Source of the DNA: Isoetes taiwanensis
Taxonomy: Eukaryota; Streptophyta; Lycopodiopsida; Isoetales; Isoetaceae
Assembly (NCBI GenBank): GCA_021234155.1
Contig: JAJEKV010000038.1
Location: 11,239,190 to 11,303,189 of the forward strand
Length of the DNA stretch: 64,000 nt
Direction: 5' to 3'
Under the pieces are notes generated by a model, which did no database searches, was not told the origin of the DNA, and saw only the letters and a list, made by a program, of their open reading frames with translations. Positions 20,545 through 31,843 of this stretch are shown here, one piece after another. Position 1 is the first letter of the stretch. Every line of letters starts with the position of its first letter. A program made the translations under genes and the position numbers.

Positions 20545-23495
20545 TGCTGGAAACTCTAGAAAATTAGAAAAATTTTGGCAGGCTGCTGTGTTGAAATGCT
20601 CCATGGTGCGCTTCCCGTCGAAACTCCAGTAAGCTACATGGAGATATTCAACCTTGCTCAGCAGCCTCGGTCCTCCACCATGGTAGTTAATATTTGTTTT
20701 GTACCTGCAGGATCGTATTCCATAATAGGAAATGACAAGTTACAATTATAAGTATGATTCTAAACTTGAACGAAAGAACGTTTCAATTGCATTCGAGATT
20801 TAAAAACTCACCAGACCATATTTTCATAACTGGCTTGCACAGGAGAACCGAAGTGGTTCTTGAAAGTAGCTTCCACAAGTCCAGCTTGCATGCTAGAGTG
20901 GAACACAACAAGACGCCAGTGCTTTACTGTGGTAATCTGCTTAATACCGTCGACGAAAGCATTAAATTCTGAATTCTTAAAAGGCTGGTCGTCATAGCGG
21001 CTATCATTCAGCTTAAAGCCATATGGCAAGTCTGCTATGACCAAGGTAAAATCTTGTGGCTTTATCGTTCCAGGCAACTTCGTGCATTCCCCATGAATGA
21101 TGGAAAAAAAGTTATTTTGGTCAAACATGGAAAACCTCTCGTAGTCGGACGGCTCAACATCTACAATCCGCCTGTCCGCTAGCGTCCTCTCCTCTCGAGC
21201 TGTTCTTACCAGGTGTATAAATCCCTCTGGTAGGTCCTTGTTCTTCTTCTTGCTCTGTTAGTAAATGAAGTCACGCCAACAGCACAAAGAAAGAAACATT
21301 AAAAACAGGAAGGCGACGTACCCAGCCCTCAAAATTTGGCGCATATTGAATAATACGCTCGTCGGAGGTAGCAATGGGATAGAGCTCTTTACACCCCTCC
21401 CAGCTATCCACGTTCAACTGCTCCATTTAAACATGTCTGGCACGTAATAACATTTTTTTGGCTGGAAGTCAACAAAATATAAAATTAGTGAGCACTGTAT
21501 TTCCGAATACCCAAACACCACAGAGATAAAGCAAAAGTATATTCTAGAATATGCTCCTGCTTGCTCGTGAAGCAAAAGTGTATTCCGGAATACACTTTTG
21601 CTTTCACTGTAAAGCAAATGTGTATTCTGGAATACACTTTTGCTTCACCGTAAAGCAAATGTGTATTCCGGAATACACTTTCATTTTATTGTGAAGGCAA
21701 AAGTGTATTCCAGAATATACATTTGCTTTTAAGTGAAAGCAAATGTGTATTCCGGAATACGCATTTGCTTCACGAGCAAGCAGGAGCTTATTCCGGAATA
21801 ACAAACGAAACTTAAATATCAACTTACTTCTGCAGTTCCTTGGACATTTCTTCCAGTGTGAAGTCTTTGTCAACAACTTTCTAGAGGAGCCTTTCTAGCA
21901 ACTCCATATCGGTGAAGCCCTGCATCTCCCTCCATACTGTAATTGTCATCTCTCTTTTTGGGACGTCGGAGCCCTTCTTTTTGTCGGACACCTTTCCCTT
22001 GCTCTTCACCTCTCCTTGTTCGAACATATTAAAAATTTCGTTCTGCAGCTCCCAGATCTGCACTCGAGCATTCAACGGCAACAAACACACAAAGCGTATT
22101 CTGGAATACAAAAATAACATACTCGGCCATCTCTGAAGGCAAGCTGAAACCAGTTGTCGTGGCTGATAAGCGACTGCCATTTGTTCCCCGCATCGTACTT
22201 AAGGCAGCATTCTATTGCACACGCCTCCTTAAGCTCCAAGGAGTTGGCTGGTTTCTTTAAGTCTTCGCCATACTTTTCTTTAAATATAGCGTACTCCCTG
22301 TGCATGAACCTTATCTTGTCGACAAAGCTCATCTTCAGTTTGTACTCGTTATCAGCGTTGTGCGTATTGGCCACGATTTTAGCTTCCTCGTCTGTCAGGC
22401 CACAGTAAACTGCACAAAGAACTGAAAGATAACTCGGGTTGTTCTTTTCTTTGTACAGTTGCCTTCTGGCTTTAAAGCTGTGGTTTCCCCCCAAGACATA
22501 GTACGTGTAGGTCTCTGCATTTTCCCTGTCATAGTCTTGGGGGTTTGTGCACTGCTCCCTGTCAACAAGCACCACAATGGGGGCCACATGATTGTTGGGA
22601 TTGCTCCTTATTCTATCTTTCAGGTTCCTCAAGTGATCGGCGTAGATTTTTCGAACCTGAAGTGGGTGTTCACCAGCTTCATTCTTAGGGGGCAGCCTCA
22701 TGCATGTGACTGGAAGATAGATCACCCCTTGTACGAACTCATCTCTATTTATTACCTCCATTCTTTCAGAGGTCTTGTCAAGTCTTCTCCTTTATTGCCA
22801 TCCCGGGAGCTTTTTCTTTTCCTTTTCTTTTCTTTGTGCTCTCCTCGAGGATTTCTTCTATTTCAAGCTGCTGTATTTTCCTTTTTTTTGGTTCCTTAGC
22901 AGCCACAGTGTCTCTTGGCCTGCTAAGTTTTTTGGGCTGCTCTTTTGGCTGCTCCTCTGCTTCTTCCTCAGAACTTTCGTCCTTTTCCTCCCCATAAGTA
23001 CTAGCAGAAGGAGATTCTTCAGCTTCTTCCTCATGCTCGGACTCACTTACGAGAAAGTCCTCGCTCTGACTCGCACAAACCTGCCTAATAATGGAGGCTA
23101 GGTTTCGTTTGTTCCTGTAATGTGAAATGTACTTGTACAGTGCCTGTGGTTGCACACTGACGATTTTGAAGCTTGCAATGTCTACAACAATGAAGCTCTG
23201 GGATGTTTTAAATGATAGCCTCCCCACTTGACCTCCTTGTCCGGCAACCTCAGAAACATCTTTTATTGTCCCGAGGTTGACAAACTCGGACTCAGCGTAC
23301 CGTTTGTTCCCAGGGCTTTTGCAAACATGGAGAAAAGTCAGTGTGCTGTACTTTCCGCCTGCACCCCTGGTTACGAACCACTGCGTTTGAAAATTTTCGT
23401 AAATTGCAGGCTTGTCTGTGTCCCTGGTCTGCTTCATTGGGTGTGGCCGCTGGACTATCTTAAGCACTTTCTTTTGTGCCTTCTTGCCTGCTAGA
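20545..23495 (-). pseudogene. ParB-like / DNA methyltransferase fusion gene, copy 1, exons 1-5 (5' part)
   Basis: Inferred minus-strand exons with GT-AG borders: about 23495-22123, 22057-21828, 21461-21322, 21254-20812 and 20704-20545, the last continuing at 11671-11181 after the gypsy insertion. Introns are 65, 366, 67 and 107 bp. Protein order: unknown N-terminal domain; Lys/Glu-rich linker; ParB/sulfiredoxin-like domain with YYVLGGNHSFKARRQL (22460-22495); linker; methyltransferase with motif IV DLPYG (21018-21032); then motif I in the last exon. ParB-plus-PF01555 methylases are known from bacteria and phages. Lesions: one-base frameshift near 22775, in-frame TAG at 21881, frameshift near 21420, plus the insertion. 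An upstream first exon is likely because 23495 looks like a splice acceptor. Confidence 0.8.
21540..21800. repeat. Phased palindrome array 1 (intron 2 of methyltransferase)
   Basis: Seven copies of TATTC(C/T)(G/A)GAATA start at 21540, 21581, 21623, 21664, 21706, 21748 and 21789. Steps are 41, 42, 41, 42, 42 and 41 bp. Most are extended to TGTATTCCGGAATACA and further by AAA/TTT and GCAAA/TTTGC arms. The spacers themselves form dyads midway. A 41.5-bp period is close to four turns of B-DNA, so all centres would face the same side of the helix. The first copy is degenerate (TATTCTAGAATA). Confidence 0.9.
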
Positions 23496-23719
23496 GAAAT
23501 GTTAAAAACAACACTGTCACGAGTAGAAAAGAAGCAAAAATTTGTATTCCAGAATAAGAATTGCTAATTTGTACGTTAAATGCAAGCAAAAAGAAGAAAA
23601 AACAGCTGGAAAAAAGACGCACAAACATGCTTTTTCGTGTTCTAAATTAACTAAAAAGTGATTTATGTAAGCTAAAAACAACAAAAAAAAGACATTATTT
23701 TCCAAAAATCCAAGATTCA

Positions 23720-24017
23720 TATTCCAGAATACACTTCGCATTTCGTTGGAAGGGCTAAGTGTATTTCGGAATACACTTTGGCCTTCTTCTGTGAGAAAAG
23801 TGTATATACACTTTGCCTTTCAGTGCAAAGGCAAAGTGTATTCCGGAATACACTTTGCCCTTTAGGCCAAAGGCAATGTGTATTCCGGAATACACTTTAC
23901 CCTTCAGACGAAGGTCAATGTGTATTTCGGAATACATTTTGCCTTTGGCCTGAATAGCAAAGTGTATTCCGGAATACACATTGCCTTTGCACTGAAGGCA
24001 AAGTGTATTCCGGAATA
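23720..24017. repeat. Phased palindrome array 2 (upstream of methyltransferase exon, between the two genes)
   Basis: Cores start at 23720, 23762, 23839, 23881, 23923, 23965 and 24006. The 77-bp gap contains a copy that lost six central bases (TGTATATACA at about 23800), so the underlying period is again 41-42 bp. The arms are GCAAAG/CTTTGC and the spacers contain GCCTTT/AAAGGC dyads. Extra single cores lie near 22095, 24270 and 24335. It sits in a probable first intron or shared promoter of the divergent genes. Confidence 0.9.
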
Positions 24018-24423
24018 CACTTTGCCCACAAAATTAAACTAACACAGAGACGAAAGATGTACTATGTACTTTACATGCTTAACTGTCCATAATTTTCGCT
24101 ATATAAACCGGAATCAGCAACTCAATATAGAATAGAAGGCGCTCGAACTGGCGACTAAATCTCTGAGAGCGGAATACGCAACTGAGGCGCTCAATTTTCC
24201 TTTTTAAAGGTAGACTATTCAGTTGTCTATTTCTATGTACAGTGGAATATGTCTTGTCCAAATAGTCTGGACTAATGTATTCTGGAATAGGGTTCATGCA
24301 CTCACACAGCAAATGCATCACACCAAACATTATTCCGGAATAGCTTTTTGTATTCTCGAATAACATTAATCCAACCGCCTTGTGAGTTACTAACAAGTCC
24401 TTAATGTTTTGCAGTTGTTTAAG

Positions 24424-27241
24424 ATGGTTAACCGCTTCGTGAACAAACTTCCACCACCATTTGTTTCCCCTAGTACCTCTACTTCAGATGGAACACGTAA
24501 CTCAGATGCTTCTTCAACTGACCAGGTCTTTGTTGCTTCTCGAAGACACTCCGAGTCCAGTAACTAGTAGACTGCCACCACCTTTCCAACCCTCTCCAAG
24601 TCCAGTAGGAAACTGGCTGCCACCTCCTTTCATAGCCTCACCTGTTGCACGTTGCAATCTTCCACCACCTTTTGTACCATCCCCCGACACTACAGAGGCT
24701 CGACCTCAGCAAATAATTCGGAACAGACTACCTCAGCCATTTGTAGTTTCTCCTTCTTCACTTACACAAACAAGGAATACAGCACGCTCAGAAGACTGTA
24801 AGATTCTCCATCGCTTCTCCCACCATAACTTCACCACAAATAAAGACGACCTTGCAGCATCTACTCCTCTTCACACAACCGTGGTGACACATGGATTTGC
24901 AGAATTTCAATCGGCTCTAAGCGACATGTTTGAACGAACTCCTTGTGAAGAAGCTGCAACAACATTTGTTGGCACAGCGTATGGTGGACCATCTCCTTCA
25001 TTCAACACTGTACCTCCGCCTTATCTGGGTACAGCTTTACGTGGTTTGTTCTCCTCTACAAGCACACCACTAAGGGTAGAGGAGGTCACCGCTAGAGTAG
25101 AATTCTCATCAGAAGATGAAGACACCAACGAGATACAACGAGATTACACATTCTCTAGCCAGTCCACCAAGAAATTCAAGGTGGAATTTAGTTTGAGAGC
25201 ATGCTCCTCCGTAAGAAGAAGAAACTTTATGGACGAGCACAAAATGAGGAGACTTCTAAGAACTAAATGCTGCTCATTGGATTGCATCAACAAATTTAAC
25301 ATGTCTAAATTACGAGCAATTAGAGACAACTACAGTTCAATGACATTGGCAAACCAGAATGTTGGCTTATCATGTACGGCCAGACCGCAACACCTTCTTG
25401 CACTACATTAATTGCGAAGAAGTTTTCCATAATCCACCGTTTAGGGTCCACCAGAGTACACAAAAGACTGGACAAAAACCCAACAATTGATGATCATTGT
25501 AGACCAAGAAGAGTTGTAACCATGCATGCCCTTGCTGCTGTGTCATGGATGGAGAAATATTTTAGAGAAACATGTGAGAAGCTGCCTAACAGCAACATGT
25601 ATCATTTGACAGATAACATCACCAAAAAAGATGTTTTTAACTAACAAAGAGACTTGCACTCAGTTTCAGCACATCTCTTACTCACACTTCACCAAACTGT
25701 GGAAAAGTGAATTCGGTCTTGTGAAAATTCCGAGGAGGCACAGAATGTCTGTTTGCTCAAGGTGTGCAGAATTAAAGAGTCAACGAGAAACTGCAAAGAT
25801 AGAGGTTGAAAGAAGTAAGCTCAAGTTCTCTTCTCTCTCACTTGTTTAAAGAAATGTCTTGACCTGAATTCTTGAACATATAATGTGCAACAGAACCTTG
25901 CCAGACATCGTGAACAACAAGCAGCAGAGAGAAGAAAGCTTGCCAAGCACAGAAAAAAAGCTCTTGAACATCCGCTGCAATATATATCTGTTGTGATTGA
26001 TGGAATGGATAAAAAAAAACTACTCTACCCCATTTCTTGAATATTCCTAAAGATATGCCAGAGGAATATTTTGTTAAGGTCCACCTTGTAGGAGCTATGG
26101 TCTTCAAAGGAAGTCTAAAGTGCAAAGTATTTTTGACATATCCAAACTTGCATGGTGACCCGAACCTCACAATTACAATTCTTAACAAGGTCATGTGAGA
26201 GCAAGAGCAATTATCACCTGTGTTCTACCTGCAACTTGAGAATACTACAAGGGAGAACAAGAATCAAACACTCTTTGCTTACTGTGCCATGTTAGTGGAG
26301 CTAGGGATCTTTAGAAAAGTGAAGCTTAGTTTCTTACTTGTAGGCCACACTCATGATCAGATTGACCAAATGTTCAGCAGATTTTCTGTGAGCCTTAGAA
26401 GGAAGAAGGTTTTTTCTCTTCCTACTTTAGTTCGAATTATTGAAGATTCTTACATTCCCATTCCAGTGATTGAGCTTCTTAAAGAGACTGCTGATTTCAG
26501 AGAGTTTGTTTTCTCTCAATGTTCAGACAGAGAACAAGTTGTGAACAAGTTGAATGATCTCACATTTCAACATCACATCAAGTTCTACTTGAAGGATGGA
26601 CAAAGCTTCTTATAGGGGAAGAAGTATACCACAACTAAGGACTGGAGTCCACCAGAGGGATTACGCTTCCTTAAATATATTCCAAACACTTGTTTCATAG
26701 AACGTGCTAAGCAACTTCCTCTCAAAAATCCTAAGGAGTCCAAGCAGAAGAAAAGTACCCCAGTGTCATCCTTAAAAGCCATTGAAAATGGAATTTCCTC
26801 AGGCTTTAAGTACTTCTTAGAAGAAGATCGGATGTGGTGGAGAAATTTCTTTCTCGAACAGAAAATTGTTGTACAAAACATAGCTCTAAGACAGTTGGAA
26901 GAACCATTTCGATGGCCTAACACCTTCCATCAACCTCAGCACGAAGCAGGTCCAAGCAATGCTACATTAGCACCTGCAGTAGAAGAAGACGAAGATCGAG
27001 TCACGTACCTAGGACCAAGACGCTGATTGCCAAAGGTATGCTGATTGCTCTTCCAACTGAGGAGGATGATAAAGATAGACCTTTCTGGATAGCAAAAGTA
27101 CTTGATATAGTCAAGGAGGAAGGCTTAGTCACTAAACTCAAGATTCATTGGCTTGCAACACGCTCAGAAAATGCTTTTAAAGGTAGATACGAGTTAGAAA
27201 TGAGAAGCCAAGGAATGACCTTGTTTGGTGTCAATCCTTGA
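24424..27241 (+). pseudogene. DUF7869-type transposase-like gene, decayed
   Basis: Begins at ATG 24424 (MVNRFVNKLPPPFV). Repeated LPPPFxxSP motifs continue in another frame, showing a frameshift near 24500-24560. Then come a Cys pair region (TKCCSLDCINKF), a CSRCAEL motif, and a 79-bp intron (25815-25893) with clean GT/AG ends that restores ERNLARHREQ. The family hallmark VVIDGMD follows, with a frameshift in a nine-A run at about 26010; past it the family's LPH is readable. QLENTTRENKN comes next (family: DN...ENKN; here Glu), then VGHTHDQIDQMFSRFS. In-frame stops lie near 26196 and 26613. The tail (RPFWIAKVLDIVKEEG) suggests a small reader-type fold. DUF7869 proteins are RNase H-fold and transposase-like; mobility is inferred. 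Confidence 0.65.
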
Positions 27242-28194
27242 AGCCGCATATTTGTAAATGTTGTAAAGCTTCTACCTTGTACTCCTTAAGCATAATCTCC
27301 AATTAAAGCATTCTAGGAAAAAACAATTAAAGCTAGAAAAAACATTCTGCGCATTTGCATCCTCTTGCATTTGCCGTACATTTTTTATGAGAGCATTCCT
27401 GACAATAATATTAGATTCAAGCCCAGAGGTTAAGATTAACTGATGAATTCATCTTATAATCTTTCATATATAGAAACACAAAAAGCTTAAACAACTGACT
27501 CAAACCTTATTGAAGAGAAAAATCGGACTGTGTCAGGAAAGAAATAGCAGTTTGAACACCTAACTTATGCGCCCTCTCCGACCTGGTTACAAAGCTTACA
27601 TGCGAAACAAGGGGCTCTATGCCTGGTTGCAAAGCTCGGTTCTGAAATGCCACATAATCGTTTATGGCATCAACGCAAACGAAAAGGGAGCCGCCCAAAC
27701 AAACCGTGTAATCAACGGACCAAAATACCTTAAAAAAATTGAACGCGCAGGATTGCGCACAAACTATCCTAGTATTAGATATAGATAGATAGAAGATGAT
27801 CTTATTTAACATTCTTATCTGATTACATTATACTTTTACAATCTTTATTTGCATTTTTACAATTTGATATTATGGAATTATAAATTTACAGAATGATGAA
27901 TTAAGATTTTATACTTTATATGGATATGGAATTATGGATTTAAGGAACTCTAAACTATGCTCATTATCATGACTACTGTCTAAAAATGAAGTTTGTGTGG
28001 TTATGGCCTAGGTAATGTCAGGGTGGATATGTCTGTCCGTCTGTGGTTTTCACCTTGAATCAAATTCATATATGTTAACTTGTTTTTCATATTGTGAAGA
28101 GTATATCTAGTGGAGATCTGTCGAAGAAGAGAAAAGAGAAAAGAGAAAAAAGAAGAAAAAACTAAAAAACTGAATTATATATGTTCAGATTATA
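27242..28194. other. No gene recognised
   Basis: 3' flank of the DUF7869-like gene. A GC-richer patch at 27560-27780 has open frames on both strands without recognisable motifs. Confidence 0.45.
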
Positions 28195-28522
28195 TTAGAT
28201 AGGGAGGAATTGTTGTCTTAGCAGCTCTTTATGGCTTTCTACACAAGATTTCCTAAATACTCAAGATATCTTAAATACTCAACAAACTTATGTACATATC
28301 AGCTTCACGTAGAACATAAATAACAAGACACGTGTATAAGTATATGCATGTGTACATAAGGCCCTATACTAGATTTTTAAATAGTTAAAAAATAAATAGT
28401 CTAAGGAACAAACTTATGCATATTAGATAGGGAGGAGTCGTCGTCTTAGTAGCTCTTTATAGCTTTCTACACAAGATTCTCTAAATACTCCACAAAGTTA
28501 TGTATATTAGCTAGGGAGGAAC
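28195..28522. repeat. Direct duplication of about 74 bp at the UGT 3' end
   Basis: TTAGATAGGGAGGA, GTCTTAG, AGCTCTTTAT, GCTTTCTACACAAGATT occurs at 28195-28270 and 28423-28496. A third short echo (TTAGCTAGGGAGGAACT) at 28506 runs into the stop region of the UGT gene, so the duplicates derive from its 3' end. Confidence 0.65.
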
Positions 28523-30021
28523 TCGCTTTCTTTTCAGTGATGCTCTCTTTGGCTTTCATTTGAAGTAGCTTCACATTTTCTCTCAGTTTCTTTCCCTCTT
28601 CCCCCATAATTTCATTCACTGCTCTCTTCAAACTTCTTCCCAACTCTTGATGGGGTTTCTCCTTTAATCTTGGCCCAATTTCCCAGTCCTCACAAACAAG
28701 CTTAGCATTTAAGTTTTGCTCAACATGGAAAGGCCAAACTACGAGAGGCACACCTGCATTAATACTCTCCAATATGGAGTTCCAACTGCCTTTAGTTAAA
28801 TATGCACCAATGGAAGGATGCGCAAGCATCTTTGGCTGGGCAACCCATGAAGTAAGCTTCCCCTTATGTTCCATTTTCTTGCTAAAATTCCTATAAACTT
28901 CACATGCCTGATTATCTTCATCAGTAGCCCACAAAAATGGCACACCACAAGCTTCCAATCCTGCACATATTTCCTGGCGTTCTAAATCAGTCAAACTATG
29001 TATACCACCAAATGATATGTATAGCACAGAATTAGGCCTGTGTGCATCTAGCCATTTCAAAGACTGGTCACATTCAGGCCTCAGAGTAACTCTGATCCTA
29101 CCATCGTCATGTTGGTCAAGATGTAACAGAGGACCTACTGCAACATAGTTGCCACCAATTTTACTTCTCATAAAATCAAAGGTTTTGGGTTCCAAGTTGT
29201 AGATGGAATTAACAAGAATCCAAGATGCGTCTTTGACCGTTGGACATCTATTGAGTATGATTTCTATGAAGGCATGATCTGCTACACGATACAAAATACA
29301 AATACAAATTTTAGCACCAAAAACAAATACAAAATACAAAATACAAAATACAAAATACAAAATACAAAATACAAAATACAAAATACAAAATACAAAATAC
29401 AAAATACAAAATACAAAATACAAAATATAAAATACAAAATACAAAATACCAAATACAAAGCCAAATACAAATTTAGGACCAAATACAAAGCCAGAGTTAA
29501 CAAATACAAATTCATAGAGTGAAAATTAACTTTAGATGGAAGATCCCCTTTTCATGGATCAAAGGGGCATAATATTCAACCAAGCTCCAAGCTGCAGACC
29601 CGGACCAGAGTAACACTCTCTCTACTTTGCATTTTGCTGCCACTTTGTGTGTAACAGACATGAAATAGTCTGAGAGAATAAGGGAGACTTTGGGACTCAA
29701 TTCTGTTACCAGATCCTCCAGTTGCTTCTGGAAGGATTGCTCCAGCATTGCATTGAAATAAGACGCCAATTCGTCAAGAACATGATGATCAGATCCGGTA
29801 GGAAGAGGGCGCCAGTTGAATGCAAGAGGATGGAGGCGTATGTCGTGCTCTGATTTTGGAGACCACAAGGTCTTCATATTATGATGGATGCTTTCTATTG
29901 TTGCAACAGTGATGATAAAGCCTTGATTTGCAAGATATTTGCAGAGATGCATCATAGCATTCAGATTTCCCTGATTTGGGAATGGAACGACAAGAATGTG
30001 AACCTTGGAGTTAGGCGCCAT
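28467..30021 (-). pseudogene. UDP-glycosyltransferase (GT1), broken
   Basis: The N-terminal half (30021-29512) begins MAPNSKVHILVVPFPNQGN; the C-terminal half (to 28467) has ASWILVNSIYNLEPK, LYISFGG and the PSPG region WVAQPKMLAHPSIGAYLTKGSWNS...GVPLVVWP...EQN. Plant UGTs transfer sugars from UDP-sugars to small molecules in the cytosol. Three deviations are visible. The N-terminal catalytic His (usual QGHxxP) is Asn (NQGN). The PSPG HCGWNS is KGSWNS. The final Gln is preceded by Glu rather than Asp. About 35-40 residues between the halves are missing and a 7-bp satellite lies there. The coding frame is otherwise long and well kept, so decay may be recent, or the gene may have had altered chemistry first. 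Confidence 0.85.
29289..29455. repeat. AAAATAC satellite inside UGT
   Basis: About 18-20 copies of a 7-bp AAAATAC unit interrupt the UGT. Because 7 is not a multiple of 3, all frames cycle through the same residues and remain open on both strands, giving meaningless YFVFCIL-type frames. Confidence 0.9.
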
Positions 30022-31603
30022 TGCTGTTTACGTATTCTGCTCTTCGTTCTCTTCTGTACTTATATAAACTTGAAGAGTTGGCTAATGAAAATTCTTCTGT
30101 TCTATCCTATTCTATTCTTATCCATGTTCCTGTATCTATGATTCTTCTAAACCCTTCCATCCTTATCCATGTTCCTGTAGCTTTGCATGCCGCAATCGAC
30201 GGCAAAAAAACATGAGATGCTATATTTACGAGCCAGAATGCTTCAGGGTCCACTGCAGTAGAAATTTTGCCCAACAAACAATATTTTAGATTGTAGACAT
30301 CTGATACCATTTTTTGTAATTTGAATCTACTAAGTAGTCCACTATAAGTTTGGCGAAAGAATTTTTTGATTGTTCTTGATATATCATATTTTAGAGCGTA
30401 GATATGTGATATCATTTATTGTGATTTGACTAGCAACCTACTAAGGGAGATCGCCTATAAATGGGGATACGCCCAATGTGGGGAGCCCCCGTACGGTGCA
30501 ATCCGATGGCCAAGATTAAGGCCTTAAGAAAGGTACAAAAGTAAAAAAAGTACAAAAGAAATTGAAAGTTGTATAACTTTTGTTAGGCTAGGTGAGACAC
30601 AATTGAACCGGACCAAATGCGTTGGAAAGATCTTCACAAACTTAAATATTATCCCAAATTACTTAAATTTGTAAACAATGTAATGATCTTATGAACCAAG
30701 CTCCAATCAAGGCTACAATTCCACATTACTTGGTATCCACTACAAATGTTTTTTTTTTGCATCAAAATTTGATAGTTATCTCAAAATTCAACTTGCATCT
30801 TTCATCTGCAATGTATAGCAGAAGCAGCAAAAGCCTTTACTTCCATATTCCAAAATCACTCAATGATCAAAACAACGGAATTCTACTAACAAAATTAAGG
30901 TCACAAAAGTAAAGTAAGCTCAAACTTACATGTTTCCAATGAAACAGATGTTGATTATTGTTATATAATACACATAAGCATGCATATCTTAATCTTCCGG
31001 AAGAAAAGGTTTTAAATTATCCCTAGGGAAAGTGGATTACAGAGCTCCTGGTTTACAGCTTCAGCTTTAAGACATCCTAGATTGCTTTTTCCTCAAAATG
31101 CATGGATATATTTTAATGCCGTATATCATAATATCATGCTGGAATTAGCTTGGTTGTCTTGCTTAAATGAAGGACGTGGATTTCCAGGGCATACTTGCCC
31201 TTGAGAATAAGGCATCAGGCAAATGTCAAAGACTGGTTTTCATTTTACTTCTGGTTAAGAGCCGAACAATATATGTACACGGCATTAACAGGATCAGACT
31301 TCTGCATAATGAGAGATGGATAAAGAAATTCAACCAACAATGTACCCTAACAATTTGCATGGAGCATTGACTTGGCCTCAATATTTCAGACGCAAATGCT
31401 TTTTCCTGAAATTTTAGTTAAATTTTTAAGAAACATTAGGTGATCATGTGTCCAAAGGAGGGCCTGAAAAGCAATCCCCTGAAATTATGAGCTGAATTAT
31501 TAAGAAAATACCTCTAGCCTAACATTGCCTGAGTAAATCCTGAATTCCAACATTTAGAATTAAAAAACCGCTAGTTCAACCTGTGAAAATGTAGCATAGA
31601 TAA
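30022..31603. other. UGT upstream region, no gene recognised
   Basis: Non-coding. Two near repeats ATTCTT(C/A)T...CCATGTTCCTGTA occur at 30110-30180, and ATATTTTAGA.TGTAGA / ATATTTTAGAGCGTAGA pairs lie near 30280 and 30390. Confidence 0.45.
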
Positions 31604-31843
31604 TTGCCAAAATCAGCCTGCTACAAAAACAAAGACTTTATATTGTGGATTGCCATGATTGGTACTTATGCACAAAATGAACATGGCAGTTATGCTCTTC
31701 AGCTCTTTCAACAGATGAAACTGGACGATATGGATAAGCATGCTTTTGTTAACATTTTAGAAGCATATATTCATCTAGAAGCACTTTCCGTGTATCTTGC
31801 AACCATTGGGCGCTATAATTGCATGGAATCTAGCAGTTCATGA
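31604..31843 (+). pseudogene. PPR protein fragment
   Basis: One PPR unit and part of a second: LWIAMIGTYAQNEHGSYALQLFQQMKLD, then AFVNILEAYIHLEALS. The pattern is that of P/L motifs in plant PPR editing factors. There is no start, neighbouring repeats or C-terminal domain; the frame ends at 31843. Confidence 0.65.

Noticed and set aside
21604-21876. 90-codon minus-strand frame with YSGIHxCF repeats
   Set aside because: It is translation of the palindrome array inside an intron with clear splice borders.
20545-23495. Bacterial contamination as source of the methyltransferase
   Set aside because: The gene has consistent GT-AG introns, plant-like base composition, a plant gypsy insertion with TSD, and a second diverged copy in the same window.
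21540-24017. CRISPR-like array of regularly spaced palindromes
   Set aside because: The spacers are themselves conserved dyads rather than unique sequences, no cas genes are present, and the context is a plant intron and intergenic region.
24079-24396. Minus-strand frame upstream of the methyltransferase as its first exon
   Set aside because: It contains degenerate palindrome translations (IPEY) and no splice donor in a suitable frame could be confirmed.
29274-29522. Open frames on both strands through the AAAATAC satellite
   Set aside because: They are a product of a 7-bp repeat without stop codons; residues only cycle YFVFCIL or its antisense.
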